A program made the translations under genes and the position numbers. Source: Neckera pumila (lineage: Eukaryota > Streptophyta > Bryopsida > Hypnales > Neckeraceae). From it: 64,000 bases of DNA. Where the stretch lies: the NCBI GenBank assembly GCA_963969595.1, contig OZ018416.1, positions 8,758,065-8,822,064 on the forward strand, in the 5' to 3' direction. Position 1 is the stretch's first letter. Each line of letters begins with the position of its first letter. Of this stretch, positions 46,718 through 59,499 are shown piece after piece. Under the pieces are notes generated by a model that had not been told where the DNA came from, made no database searches, and worked only from the letters and a program-made list of their open reading frames with translations.

Positions 46718-47872
46718 GTACAGTAGGGTACCAATCAAAATGGCGTTTTTGCATTCCTAGGAAAAGAACTTTCACTGCTACCAACTTTGACACCCTCTCG
46801 AAGGCTGAAAAATTGGTTTTTTATCATAATTTATTTTTTTTACAAGACCATCTCCATGTTAGTATCATGTATACTAAATTTCAAGGTAAAAAGATTCACA
46901 AAATAAATGACACAAAATCTACCAACATGTGTAGCTTTGAGAAAAATTTCACTACTGCCAACTTTGACCACTTCCCAAGGTTGAATTTTTTTTTACCATG
47001 AATTTTTTTGAAGATACCATCTCTATGTTGATAACATGTTTGCCAAATTTCAATTCAAAAGATTTATACAAAAAAAGATATTTAGAATTTACCAACATGT
47101 GTAGTTATGAGAACAATTTCACTACTGCCAACTTTGACACCCTCCCAAGGACTGAAGAATTGCTTATTTATCATGAAATTTTTTTGCAAAATCATCCCTA
47201 TATTGATAACATGTACTCCAAATTTCAAGGTCAAAAAATTTACACGCAAAACGATATTTGAAATCTACTAGCATGTGTAATTGCGAGAAAAATTTCACTA
47301 TTGCCAACTTTGACACTATCCAAGGGCTGAGAAAAAAACATTTTACCATGAAACTTTTTAAATAAAATCATCTATACGTTAATAACATGTGTGTTAAGTT
47401 TCAAGTTCAAAAGATTTACAGAATAAAAGGTATTCTAATTCTAGTAACCTATATAGTTGTGAGAATGATTATTAACATCTTTGTGAAATTTTACCCATAA
47501 AATGACACTATTCCAAGGGCTGAAAAAACCATTCTCACAACTACACATGTTATCAACATAGAGATAATCTCTTCAAAAAAAATTCTTGGCAAAAAGAAAA
47601 AATTTTAATCCTTGGGAGGTTGTCAAGTTGGCAACAGTGAAAAAAAATTCACAGTTACATATGTTGGTAGTTTTTGTATATCTTTTTTTGTGTGAATGTT
47701 TTGACCTTGAAATTTGGTACACATATAATTAACATAAAGATGATGTTGTGACAAAAATTTCATGGTAAAATACAAATTTTTTAGCTCACCAGAGACTGTC
47801 AAAGTTGGCAGCATTAAAATTTCTTTCACTACAAATTCGAAAAACGCCATTTTGATTGGTACCCCACTGTAC
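46718..47872. mobile_element. Foldback TIR element with GTACAGT ends, copy 2, internal 0.17-kb repeats
   Basis: Left end 46718-46750 and right end 47840-47872 are inverted copies differing at one of 33 positions (shared GGTACCAATCAAAATGGCG). The interior is a row of about 175-bp units, each with CACT(A/G)CTGCCAACTTTGAC and CCAACATGTGTAG. Four or so run left to right, then two run in the opposite sense after about 47520. The arrangement resembles foldback elements with tandem subterminal repeats. It is non-coding. Confidence 0.7.
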
Positions 47873-47911
47873 AAGTATAGAGTGTAGTGATGTTTTTAAA
47901 CTCTTAAAATC

Positions 47912-48725
47912 TTGAGGCCTTTATTTCATCCAAAGATAGTCAAAATTGTCATTTCTATGGCAAAGAGCAAAAAATTAAAAATTATTTTTTTGCATATATG
48001 ACTTTAGAATCTTATACTAAATTAGTTTGAGAATGTATTGAAGAAATTTCAAAAACTTGCACCAAGTAGGTTGCAAGATAAATGCATTGAAAGTGAAGAA
48101 AATAAGTTTTCTTGCACCTTACATGATTAGATTATAAGACTTTGAATCTTCTTAGCTGAAAATTTTTGTATTACAAATTTTCAAATTTCAAATTTTCATG
48201 TTGTAGAATTGAATTGAAAGTCTAAGAAAAAATTCGAGAAACAACAATTTGATTTTCATTCTTTTATAATTATTCAATAGAAGTAGGTACAAAATTGAAA
48301 GAAAAACAAAATCTTCAATAGCTCTAAGATGGAATTGAAATACACTCATCCCAATTGTGAGAACGTTCTAGCAATCATAGTAAAACCTTGTAGAGATTTT
48401 TGAAAATGGAGTTAAATAAAACAAATTCAATACATTAATATTTATTGAAGAAAATGTTGTAATTGCTTGTATAACAAGAAGCTTCATAACTTTTACATCA
48501 CTAATCCATAATTCCAAAGGGAATTAATGAAAACACATGTAGTAGACCAAAAAATACATTGTATGAAAATGAAAATGAAAATTTACAAACTTTTTATTTC
48601 AAGTTTTTGTGGGTTTCTTTAGTTGTTCAGCATCCTAAAATTTGGGCTTACAATGACATATCTTTTGCTTCCGTGCACCAATTAAAATAAAAATTATAAT
48701 CTTATAAAGCCAATGTATTTTTCTA
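47912..48725. mobile_element. Worn type-C TTAA/CCCC element
   Basis: From GCCTTTATTTCATCC the sequence follows the type-C interior (GTCATTTCTATGGCAAAGAGC, GACTTTAGAATCTTA, GATTAGATTATAAGACTTTG, later TTTGCTTCCGTGCACCAATT). Both termini are lost or degraded, so this is an old copy. Confidence 0.5.
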
Positions 48726-48734
48726 TCACCAACC

Positions 48735-48892
48735 AATATTTCATTAAAATGGCGGTATTCCACAAAATGGTACTTTTCAATTTAGACCATGATGCGGTCT
48801 GAAATCTAATTAGTCCTAGACTTTAGGGCTAAAGAAGGAATAGAAAGGAAAAATGGCGGATTTCACATGCCAAATTTAACAAAATTCCCTAT
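48735..48892 (+). repeat. Dispersed repeat, copy 1 (inverted partner at 56555-56700)
   Basis: About 150 bp shared in inverse orientation with 56555-56700, for example TGGTATTCCACAAA-type and GCGGTCTGAAATCTA words. It is an unidentified repeat family. Confidence 0.6.
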
Positions 48893-50757
48893 CACCTTGG
48901 AACCTTCTTTTTGAGCTTCCAATGTGCACAGTTTAAATGTCACAATTTTGGCACAGTGAACTCTGAATCACTCCAATTCATGTCAATATCCAAATTCACA
49001 TTATTGACCCTCCCTTTCTTGGTGAGTTGAATGGGACATAACATTGTTAAGCCAGCGCCATCGTTCCCTCTGACATGAGGGATAATCCCCCCTATGCTTG
49101 CGGGGGGGATTTTAGTTATAATCTAGCAAACCCCATTGGTCACAGCAGTCTTGTAGCTTTGACACGAAGAGGCTTGAGCACATCATTGGCTTGGGGGGAT
49201 CCTGATATTAGGGGACCAAAAGGGACCCCCACACTGAAGGTTAATAATGTTATGGACACAAGCACAAGGCGATCAGCTCGCATCCCACTTTTTTCCCTCA
49301 GTCAGTCAGTCAGTCAGAAAGATATATAGTTCTATTAATGTTAGTCTGCTCTTAAAGCAACCATTTAAGAGTTGTTTGTCTTTGGGGGAAAGCTAAACTC
49401 CTTGAAACAAATTTCAGTAAATTTTTAGTACGAAGAAAAATGGAATTGGCATCTAACCCAAGTTGTTTCATATTTTTGGGACCTTCATGGAATTAGTTAC
49501 AATTTTTTTGAAGTTGAAACATAATGGTCTCTAAAACCAACCACTTCTTGAAACGTACACCATTGATACATTCAAGCAAGCATGTGCACCATGGTCGGTT
49601 TTAGAAGCCAGTCGCTTTTAGAACAGACTACCTTAACACTCGTCTGTTTGTTCAGTTGGACAAAACTGATGTTGATGGGGGATGTTGCCGTGATCTGAAT
49701 TATTTCCAAGAGCTCCATCGCTAGATTGAGAACCCGCCACAGACTCACTCACTCCAGGCAAAGCTGAGGCCGGGCCGTGTGTGTGTGTGTCTGATGATCG
49801 AGTGTACAATTCTAGATATAATTTCCCAATTTTTCCATCCCTGACCACTAGCGAGCCAAGTAAGGGAGACCCGTTTGCAGCCCAGCAGCACCATATATAT
49901 GGTAGGATGCTCTAAAAGCGACCAGCTTCTTCAAATCAACCCTACAAAATGGTACTGAATAGATATGAGTTAGTCTTTAAATGAACCACTTTAGTCATTG
50001 ATTGAACCCCCCAAAAAAGTATTCTTTATTGCAAGAGCCAGTCATTGGCCTTGATTTCCTCAAATCACTTTAAAAGTTGTAAGTAAATGCATTTTGGGAG
50101 ACCTAGGGTCACAAACAAGTACCTACAATAGAAATCTTAGGAAATTCATAACTAATTCAAAAATGGTTCAAAAAATATGAAACCACTTGTGTTACATTCT
50201 TCATCCATTTTTTTTTCTCTGAAAAATGAGTGAAAAATATTTCTATTCATGCAGACCTAGGAAAAAGGCGGACCAGCTCTTAGATGGTCGCTTTTAGAGC
50301 TTCCTACCTTATTGATAATGCACAGCAGCACTAAGTTCCTACAGTATGGTCCTTTTAGTCGTCGTCGTCGGTCTGTCTGCGCCCCAAGCACGAGACTGAC
50401 ACCCCCACCCAAGGATGGACGTACAGTGAGAGAAAGAGCTAGAGAGACTTGCTTGCTCCATGAGCTGATCGAGGAGGACCCACACAGAGAGACAGATCGA
50501 CAGACAGTAGTCAGACTCCGCGTTCTGTCTGATCGATCGAGGCCCACGGCAGGAAGGAGCAAAAGTGCAAATCATGCCATGGCTGATTGTTCTAGATGGT
50601 CAATGCCCAGGGTTGGGCACAAAGTTCGGAACAGAAAATAGAGCTTACTGTAATACTGTATGTATGTGCAAGCCATGCAGCAGCAGCAGCAGGCACTGTT
50701 TCATTTTAAGTTCTCTCAATCAGATGGATACTCCCTCAGTCTCAAACACAGGAAGAA
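48893..50757. other. Intergenic; GC-richer patches
   Basis: No gene is recognised. There is a short CAGT run (about 49300-49315), a GT run (49775-49790), and a GC-richer, purine/pyrimidine-biased patch at 50350-50560 that resembles a plant gene leader but has no coding region attached. A poly-G/poly-C pair at 49085-49110 could form a hairpin. Confidence 0.4.
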
Positions 50758-50892
50758 CGGGAGGGTAATACCCAGGGGGTATAATTTTCGACATGTAACT
50801 TCACCCCCTGGAATTTCCATTTTAAGAAATATTTGGGGTGGGTGGGTGAAGTTACATGTTGATTATAAGAACCCCTAGGTAAGGCCCTCCCG
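50758..50892. mobile_element. 135-bp foldback MITE
   Basis: The left arm CGGGAGGGTAATACCCAGGG ... ACATGTAACTTCACCC has its inverse GGGTGAAGTTACATGT ... CCCCTAGGTAAGGCCCTCCCG on the right. The loop is about 35 nt. GC-rich ends and small size suit a MITE. No clear target duplication. Confidence 0.65.
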
Positions 50893-51085
50893 GCCTCCCT
50901 ATGAAAATAACTTAGAGCAACCCCACAGCAGGATGCCAAAGGCACTCAGCACGGGCAATGAGCGGGCCGTGGCTTAGAAATTGCCGCATGGCATGCACGT
51001 CAAGTGAAAAAACATGTCCGGCCACGACCAAAAATGAAGAGGGCACGGGCAAATGGAGAGTTTTGAACGTTGCTTGCCAAGCTAT

Positions 51086-51974
51086 TTAACCCCTAAAGTT
51101 CCATGACTATGTTCTCACCGAAAATGCTCAAAAATTGCCTATTTAGTACAAGTATCCAATTTTTGAAAAAAAAAATTTTTACACATGTAATCGTAGGATC
51201 TTGTAGTATGGTGACTTGAGAACATATGTTAAAATTTTCAGGAATTTCCACCACGTGGATTGCAAGATATAAGCATTCAAAGTCACTAAAACCATTTTTT
51301 TGGCCCTGCGAAGAACAGGGCAGCAGCACTTCACAAGCTCACTTTTCGATAAAAATAAAATGTCCAAAATGATGGTCCTTTTTTGGGTTCTTATTTCTAA
51401 ATAAGTTGTCTACATGCTTGAAAATTTTCACTTCATTTGGAATTGTACAACATATAGGAAAAAAATAATAAGTAGATAGTAGTAGAGAATGATTCAAAAT
51501 ACTAAATTGTCAAGAATTTAATTATGGAATTGAAAAATGCTAATCCCAATGGTGGCAATGTTGTAATAAATGATCTACATCCCAAGATTTTATTTTTTTC
51601 AGACAATACTGAAAATTGAGTAAGATAAAGGACTTCAAAGTTTATTTTAGAGTAGAGAATCCATAACTGCCCACAAACTTAAAATCTTCATAACTTTTGA
51701 CTCATTGATCAAAATGGAATGATTCAAAGCTTTTTACCTATATGTAACCCTAGACAACCAATTTCAAATTTTTGTTTTCAAAAAAAGTAACATATTAGGC
51801 CATAACTTTTAACTCGTATTTCCAAATGTCATGAAATTTGGTGCATTTGAAAGATATTCCTCACCCCCACCTTCTATTAAAAATTTAGCCAAAAATATGG
51901 AAATCTCTAGTTGTACGTACCTGCCCAAAAATTCTATACGGCCAAAAAACGCATGTTGGTCCTTTAGGGGTTAA
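51086..51974. mobile_element. TTAA/CCCC TIR family, type-A full-length copy
   Basis: Ends TTAACCCCTAAAGTTCCATG and TTGGTCCTTTAGGGGTTAA are intact, 889 bp apart. This is a good reference copy for the type-A interior. Confidence 0.85.
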
Positions 51975-52021
51975 GCAAGTCTACGTACTTGTAGGGCGGG
52001 TTTCTTCAGTGGGGAAATTTT

Positions 52022-52347
52022 TTCATGTGCAAAATAGAGTTTGGAAGTGTTCCATAATTTTCTAGATATTTTTGAAATTGAAATACAATTATTATGATTT
52101 TTTTAGCAGAAGATTCTATTCTTCCCATACTGGTGATGTAGGGATTGCTATTTCTGACTATAGGGTGAAAACCAAATCCACCAAGGTTTGGTTGCAATAT
52201 TGAGAGACTTGTAGCCAATCATAAATATGCCACAATTGCCTTGGGAATCGAAGCATAATTAATCTCCTCCTTCACTGAAATTCACGAAAAGAGAATAGCC
52301 TAGATAGTCAGAATGGGGGGGGGGGAGAAATATCAAGATTGGTTGCC
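52022..52347 (+). repeat. Dispersed repeat, copy 2 (partner 32950-33258)
   Basis: Same-orientation partner of the repeat at 32950-33258. A run of G (about 52314-52326) interrupts its right part. Confidence 0.6.
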
Positions 52348-52599
52348 TCCTATGAATCCATAGTTTCTAAAGAAAAATTGAGGGAGTATCACTGACAAAT
52401 TTATTGGTTTAATCCAAAGACAAAGACTACTTTATAACATTGACTTTGGTTTCATAATCTGCGTTTCCAAATCTTATCTACAACCACATTCACATTATAC
52501 GATGCAATTAGGGTTGGTTGGAATGGGGATGTAGGGATCTGCCTAGTGAATAAATTAACCTCTTGCACGCTTAGCCTCACGATTACACTGTTCTTATTT

Positions 52600-53850
52600 T
52601 GAGTAAGGTAACTACACCTAAAATTGCACACTTCCTAAAATTGCACAATGGATATTCTTGCCTAAAATGTACTCCCATTGTTCATATGACTCTATAATCG
52701 GATTGATTGCTTTTGGGTACACCTACTCTCAGCACTTTGGAAATTCATAATTTATTCACACTGTGTCCAAAAAATGTATTCTAAGAGAATCTAGAATCCC
52801 CTTTTGATTACCAATGGGACCCCACAGATTTTTTTTCAGTATAACAATGAAAACCGTGCTGAATCATGCTAAATTGCTTAACCCCTAAAGGTTCTTGACT
52901 ATGTTTTCACCAAAAATGCTCCAAAACTGCCATTTCTAATACAAGTATCAAATTTAAAAAAAAAAACATTTTTGGACACATGTAACCGTAGGATCTTGTA
53001 GTAAACTTGTTTGAGAAGATGTGGAAAAAATTTCAGAATTTTCCACTCTGTGGATTGCAAGATAATAGCAATTGAATTGACAAAAATCCTTTTTTTGTCA
53101 CTGCAAAAATCCGGGCAGCTGCCCTTCACAAGGTCACATTTGTATGAAGAAATGTCCAAAATGGTGGTTACTCTTTGGATTCATTTTCCTGGACAAGTTG
53201 GCTACATGCTTGAAAATTTTCAGATTATTTAGAATTGTACAACATATAGAAAATAGTAAATAGGAAGAGGTAGAGAATGATTCAAAACACTAAATTGTTA
53301 AGAATTTATTTATGGAATTGAAAAATGCCAATCCCAACGGTTGTAATGTTGTAAGAAACAATCTACACCCAAGGTTTTTATTTTTTTTTCAGAAATATTG
53401 GAAATTGAATTAGATAAAGGACTTCAAAGTTTATTTTAGAGTTGAGATTCCATAACTACCCTCAAACTAAGAATCCTCATAACTTTTGACTCATAGTTCC
53501 AAATGGAATGATTCTAAGCTTCCCACCTACATATAAATCTAAAGAACCAATTTCAGTTTTTTTGTTTTTTTTTAAAGTTATTTTTAAAAAAGTTTTTTTT
53601 GCTGCCCGGGCTGCCCGCCGAGCAATGAAAACGACATATCATGCAATAACTTTTTAATCCTGTAATCAAAAGTTATGAAAACTGTTGGGCCTTAAAGCTA
53701 CTCCTTGGGAAAATGTTGTTTGAAAATTTCAAAGAGAAAAAATAAAATCTCCGCTTGTAGTGAGCTGCCCAAAAAAGCTATGTTCTCAAAAAAGCATGTT
53801 CAGTCCTTTAGGGGTTAACTGTGCAATTTAAGGTCAGTTACCTTACTCCA
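52600..53850. mobile_element. Outer TIR element (GGTAACTACACCTAAAAT ends) hosting a TTAA/CCCC copy, second locus
   Basis: Left end GAGTAAGGTAACTACACCTA (52598 onward) is inverted at GGTCAGTTACCTTACTC (53833-53850). Its interior (CCTAAAATGTACTCCCATTG, GAATCTAGAATCCCCTTTTG) is the inverse of that at 22.5-22.65 kb. A TTAA/CCCC copy sits against the right TIR, just as at the other locus. Confidence 0.6.
52878..53818. mobile_element. TTAA/CCCC TIR family, type-B full-length copy
   Basis: Ends TTAACCCCTAAAGGTTCTTG and AGTCCTTTAGGGGTTAA, 941 bp apart. The interior includes GCTGCCCGGGCTGCCCGCC in the middle. It is nested in the outer element at 52600-53850. Confidence 0.85.
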
Positions 53851-54565
53851 GGCTCTATCTCAAAATATATCCTTGATTTCTAGTGAGAAACTAGGGGGAG
53901 TATCACTGATGGATTTGTTTTATTTTGAGACAGAAGAGTACAGTATTGTGGAACTATACTAATAAGCTTGATCTTAAACAAGTGCATCAATCCACCCTGA
54001 ATAACTTACACCCCGCCACATGATTTTGTACTGTCTTCGAGGTCTAAAATTTTGTCTGCCATGTTTCTGATTGTCTCCAGCGGGAACATTCTGTGCAAGC
54101 ATTGTTCTCTGGATGCATTCATGGGCCAAACTTTTACTATTTGATTCATCTGGTTTAAAGGTTTTAGTGGACTCAACAGGCGTGCCATCTCTAAGTCTTT
54201 TAAGTTCTCAGTTGTTGGTCTTTCTCAAGAATTTGGACCCCACCCTGCCTAAGCTTATTGTACCGTTAGCGTTACCCAATAAGTACCTGGCCTACATGGC
54301 TGTCAAATTCAATCTCCTTGTCTGCATACTAACCTTGTTATTCAACCTAAACCATTCTCCCTTGGAAATTGGGATAACCCCTCTCTCCTTCCTTGGGAGT
54401 GATCTTTAGTTTAATGTACAAAGAATCATTGGCTAATTGGGAAGTTGAAATGCTAGTGTTATTGGATGACTGAGACATTGTAGAGAATCATTGGCTAGGT
54501 GGCAAGTTGCAGCGTGCCAGGCTCCTGCTTTCTTGGGAAGCAAAAGGGACCCCTCCTATTGTTGG
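53851..54565. other. Spacer with a 112-codon open frame of unknown meaning
   Basis: A plus-strand frame at 54071-54409 (Leu/Ser-rich) and a minus-strand one at 54188-54006 overlap. I recognise neither. AGAATCATTGGCTA occurs twice (54421, 54483). GC is slightly raised, so this may be a fragment of an old coding element. Confidence 0.35.
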
Positions 54566-55486
54566 TTAACCCCTAAAGGTCCAAGGCCCTTTTTCTGCCA
54601 AAAAACACCCAAAAATGCCATTCTTTTTAGCAAAGAGTGAAAACAAACTTAAAATGTTTTTTTGGAACATCTAACTATAGGATCTTACACCTAACTATTA
54701 TAAGAATGTGTGGAAATTTTTTCAGAATTTTTGACCGCACAGATTGCAAGATATCTATGTTTAAAGTGAAAAAAGCAGTTTTTTTAGCACATTGTGTGAC
54801 TGGATTTTTTGACTTTGAACATTTTCAACCTTAAATTTTTGCACTATAGAGTTTTGAGATTTAAATTTTTATAGTGGAGAAATGAGTTGACAATCTACCA
54901 AAAAAAAGATTCAAAAAAACTTAATTTACATTATTGAAAAAATTGCTAAATAGAAGTAGGTATGAGATAGAAGGAAAATCTAAAATATTCATATACTTTA
55001 GATGGAATTAAAGTGCACTTATCCCAATAATATTGTTCTAGCAAGTAAACTAAGCCATGCCAAAAAAGAAATTTGAAAAATTTGAAAAATTGCATTCAGA
55101 AATGAGTCTTACAAGTTATTTTCTTCAAAAAGATGCTCTCACTGTCCTAAAAACAAGAATGTCCATAACTTTCTCATAGCATATCCAAATGAAATGAATC
55201 AAAGCTTTTAAGATAGGCAAAAATATAATCTATGAGAAAAAAATACTAAAAAAAAAGTGCAAATTTTTTTTGTTGCCAACGCTGCCCCCAATCCCTGTTT
55301 TGAGCTTATTTGGTCATAACTTTTGTTCCCAGGCACTGATTGTAAAAAAAATGATATTCCCATGAAGCTAATCAATTTTTCTACCTCGAAAAAAAGTTTA
55401 AGAAATCAGGAGAAAATTTCAGCCCGTAGGTACCTGCCCAAAAATGCATTTGTCTTCCGAAGGGACAATGGACTTCTAGGGATTCA
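54566..55486. mobile_element. TTAA/CCCC TIR family, type-C full-length copy
   Basis: Left end TTAACCCCTAAAGGTCCAAG is intact; the right end, ACAATGGACTTCTAGGGATTC, has lost the final TTAA. The interior matches the copy at 60008-60930 in the opposite orientation (CTGCCAAAAAACACCC, GGCACTGATTG). Confidence 0.8.
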
Positions 55487-58400
55487 TAATGTTATGTTGA
55501 TAACTATTGGAAGTTGAACATTCATGCCACATGGCATATATGGATTGGATGCAACTATTGGAAGTTGGATCTAATGTGGCAAACGCAAGGTATATTTGTT
55601 ACTCTCTCTATCTTGCAATAAATCCGGGGGGGGGGGGGTGTCAAATATACTTGCCTCAAATTAAATTAGATATTGGCTCTCCACAACTTGATGAACAACT
55701 AAAGCTAGTTGGAACGCCCTAAAGCAAAAGTATCCTACTAGATACCACTCTCCAAAGACTATATGGCAATTTGATCCTTGCAAATGGAATCAAAATGCAA
55801 CTTCTAACCAACCAAAGGCAAAGAATTAAACCCACAACTATACAAAAAATGCTACTTACAAATCTCTTTTTGAGAACTTCCTAGACTTGAATCACACGAT
55901 ATTGTCGGAATTGAATATTCCAGGAATGAACATTTGCAGTTTTGTCTTACATAGAAGTAAGGACTCTCCCATACCACATATCGGACATTTTGAGTTGCCA
56001 TGTCGTTACAAGGTTAACCTCTTATGCAAGGGTAAGGAGTTTATTGCAAGAAATGAGGATTTTTTTAGCTATGGAGGCATTCTCTGAAAGTGAACAATAT
56101 CGCAACTTGTTTTGTGATTTTTTAATATATAATGCTAAGCCTTATGTATGTAAGTCAATTCTAATCAAATTTGAAAAATCTATTTGCTCGGAAGATTAAA
56201 AAAATTAATATACCCTTGCATAAGGGTCAGATTCAAACATAAATTGAATATTTTCTAAAATGTCTGAATTTCTAAAATATTACAAGTGAAATGTCCTAAA
56301 TGTTGCATAAAATTTTCATCCTCATTCACTAATTTATTGAATATTTCAGATTTTTGTACAAAATTTATTCTAAAACTCTAAAATAATCAATATCACCAAT
56401 TGGTGATCATTCAAAGAGATCAAGCAATAATTAGGGATTTTAGAGTACAATATTGCTCAATTTCAATGTGTATTGAAGAAAATTCACATTACATTCTATC
56501 AGAGCATCATGCTACATAGCTAGGCATTTCATCATCACCTCTTAATGGAATTTTTTTGTTAAAATGGCATATGAAATCCGTCATGTTTCCATTCAATCCT
56601 TTCTTTGGTCCTAAAATTGAGTAGATTTCAGACCGCACGGTCTATATTGAAAAGCGTCAAGTTTGTGGAATACCACCATTTTAACAAAATTTCAATTCCA
56701 AGAATGAGAAAAGATGTAGAAACGAGGAATAAGAAAGTTATGACACAACCCAAAACAAGAAAATGTTGAACTAAGGTAGGCAAGCTTAGTCTATCTTTCT
56801 ATAAAAACTAGCAATCTTAATCCCTAAATGCTCAAGATCTTTTTTGAATTTCTAGGAATTTTCTCTAAATTGAACAAAAACCAACATTTCGATTAATTGT
56901 ATCATTTTTTTTAAATTGTAACCATACAAATTCAAACTAAACATGTTAGAATTCACGTAGGAAAATAAAACACAACGTTATCCCCTCATAAATTGAATGT
57001 TTGAACATGAGGGTGTTAAAATTGTAAAAGTGACTTGAAGTCTTTCAAACCTCTTTTTACATGCCAAATCTAAAAAGTTGGCTACCAAAAAAATATGAGG
57101 TTAAAGGACCTAATATTCATAATTCCAATCAATTTACGGCTTTTGAAAATTTGCTCTACATTTTTTTTAAATGAATTTCTAATGTGAATTTTTCTCCAAT
57201 ATCTAGTGTATTTGAGGTTCATTTCCAAGAGCTCTCAACATTACGGAAAGACAAGATTGCATTGGGTACCCTTGCACAAAATTTTGAATAGAAAAATCAT
57301 AATCAATCATTTTCAAAATTGGATTTTTGATGCTAAAATTAGACTTCAAAAAGAATTTTACAAAGATATAAACTACTAAAAATAGCAATTTAGTTAGGTT
57401 TTATTTAACTTCAAAGTATTGTTGACACCAAAATTTGGTGCCTTGGACATTTAGAGGTTAATATCTTTAAGCCAACTCTAGGAGAGGCAATTATGGTGCT
57501 TAGTGGTGACCATTAAAGCATTGACACGTTACCCCTTGTTGGCATTAATACTATAATTTTGTCAAAAAATGAACAGATTTGGATAATTTTTTGACTGGAA
57601 TTGGGGCCAAAAGTAGAATGACAAAATTAGGTAGTGAATGAAAATGGGTTGGTCTATTTTAGAAGAACCAAAAATCTAAAAATGGAATTTTAATTTGCCA
57701 AAACCTTTTGTTGATAGAAGTAAAGTATTTGGTCACTCCATTGCCAAAATTTACCTTTACGTACGATAATGTGTTTGAAATCACAAATTTTATGGACATT
57801 GTATTATTTTGTATGGGCAATTCCTTTTTAATGATACATTTCTACCTTTAAATATATATCATAAAGACATAAAGACAAAGAATTGTTAAAAAGTACTAGA
57901 GTTTGAAGAAGCCACAATGCAAAAAGAAAATGAACTCAAAATTCAAATTAGTTTTATTGGAAGCTAGTTTAGAACAAGACTTTGCATATTGTCAAGATTT
58001 GAAGAGGATATAAATAATTTAAAGGTCAAGCCTTTAAGATTAATTGCCTACCATTTTTGGTGGTCCTTAATCCCATATAAATTTTTTTTGCTATAATAAA
58101 TCTACCACAATGTGATTATAGTGATTATAGTGTCGCTTGAAGACACACACCACAACATATCCTCAAAGGAAGGGCCAAATTTGATATCTCTCTTTAAACA
58201 ATAGATGCAAAATGCAAAAATTTGTCAATCCTTGCATTTTCTTCATTTTTATATGCATCCAAGGTCAAAATGGCTCAAATATGGTATCAATTGAAACAAG
58301 ATAATATTTTTTTAAAGTTCTAAGAAAAATTGAAAAAAAAATTGAAAAAAGATAAAAGCTACACAAAATAGTGAAATTAGGTTGCATCACACAAATTTCT

Positions 58401-58918
58401 TGACAGTCCACACTATCAAAATATTTACTACTTTTGTACAATGATGCATTCAATTTAGAGCCCTGTGTATGGCATAGATTTGTGCAACAGTTTAAGGCTT
58501 GGTTTAGAGAGTGGCATGAGCCCCCATGTGGAACAAATATTGATCCATGAGGTAATTTATCTCAAGTAAGGCAACCTAATTGACAAGGCAACCTAATTTC
58601 ACTATTTTGTGTAGAGCTAACCAAAATGGTAATTGAAAATCATCTGCAATTACTTCGTGGATAATCCCTTGCATTAGAGGTTAAGTTAGGATGGGTTGTT
58701 TGTGTGTAAGTTCACTATAAGTGTAATTGTCTATGATTTGTATGCAAATCATGGCTAAATTTAGGTAAAGTTCAAAAATGACAATTGCATATATTGTATA
58801 CAGTTTAAAATTCAACAACTCAAAGTCAAATTGTTTAATTTTTCGAGTTTGTGCTACAATCTCTTTGTTTAAAAGTTAAGTACTTGGACATTCGACATTG
58901 AGAATCAATTTATTATCT
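55487..58918. other. 3.4 kb of AT-rich DNA without a recognised gene
   Basis: Contains a poly-G run (55626-55639), short frames around 55.5-56.2 kb with no known domain, the inverted partner of the 48.7-kb repeat (56555-56700), and a lone worn family end (GGACATTTAGAGGTTAA, ending about 57462). Confidence 0.45.
56555..56700 (-). repeat. Dispersed repeat, copy 2 (partner 48735-48892)
   Basis: Inverse orientation partner of the repeat at 48.7 kb, with many substitutions but a clear common thread (GCGGTCTGAAATCTA on the minus strand). Confidence 0.6.
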
Positions 58919-59170
58919 AAAATTCATTTGTACAAATTTTTGAGCACACATTTTTGTACACAAAATTCATTATACACAAAATTCTTTTTAAACAAAATTC
59001 ATTTGTACAAATTTTTGAGCACACATTTTTGTACACAAAATTCATTATACACAAAATTCTTTTTAAACAAAATTCATTTGTACAAATTTTTTAGCACACA
59101 TTTTTGTACACAAAATTCATTATACACAAAATTCTTTTTAAACAAAATTCATTTGTACAAATTTTTTAAC
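58919..59170 (+). repeat. 75-bp tandem repeat, 3.3 copies
   Basis: The unit runs ATTCATTTGTACAAATTTTT ... ACACATTTTTGTACACAAAA ... ATTCTTTTTAAACAAA and repeats nearly exactly. Because 75 is divisible by three it gives a repeating open frame, which is a by-product, not a gene. Confidence 0.85.
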
Positions 59171-59499
59171 ACAAAATTTATTCCTAATTCATTCTTCTAT
59201 ACTAGGGCAACGAGTGCCTTCAAATAGCATTTCATTATCAACTTTTCATCCATTTGAGTGTTTTTTCTTCTACCTCTTGTAACTATGTTCAATATAGTTT
59301 CAACTTCATAACAATATTATTAACAGTCATCCAATTTGTGGCAGAATTTTATTGAACCTATTTGTCCACTATGTATTAGTAGTGTACATTGTAAATTTTC
59401 AAGTTTTCAATACTAGTGCATACTAGCACAAATGGGATCATGGCTTACCCAACAATGCTAGCATGTGAGTATGAAAATGCGAGCATATGAGCCTTAAGC

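Noticed and set aside
46718..47872. CRISPR-like regular spacing of 175-bp units
   Set aside because: Units are long and degenerate, lie within a TIR element and reverse direction. The genome is eukaryotic.
48735..48835. Apparent right end (GACTTTAGGGCTAAAG) for the TTAA/CCCC relic at 47.9 kb
   Set aside because: The same stretch is part of a separate dispersed repeat shared with 56.6 kb, so it is not the element's terminus.
54071..54409. 112-codon Leu/Ser-rich frame
   Set aside because: No recognised domain. Overlaps an opposite-strand frame. Described as spacer only.
58898..59227. 109-codon repeating frame
   Set aside because: Produced by a 75-bp tandem repeat whose length is a multiple of three.
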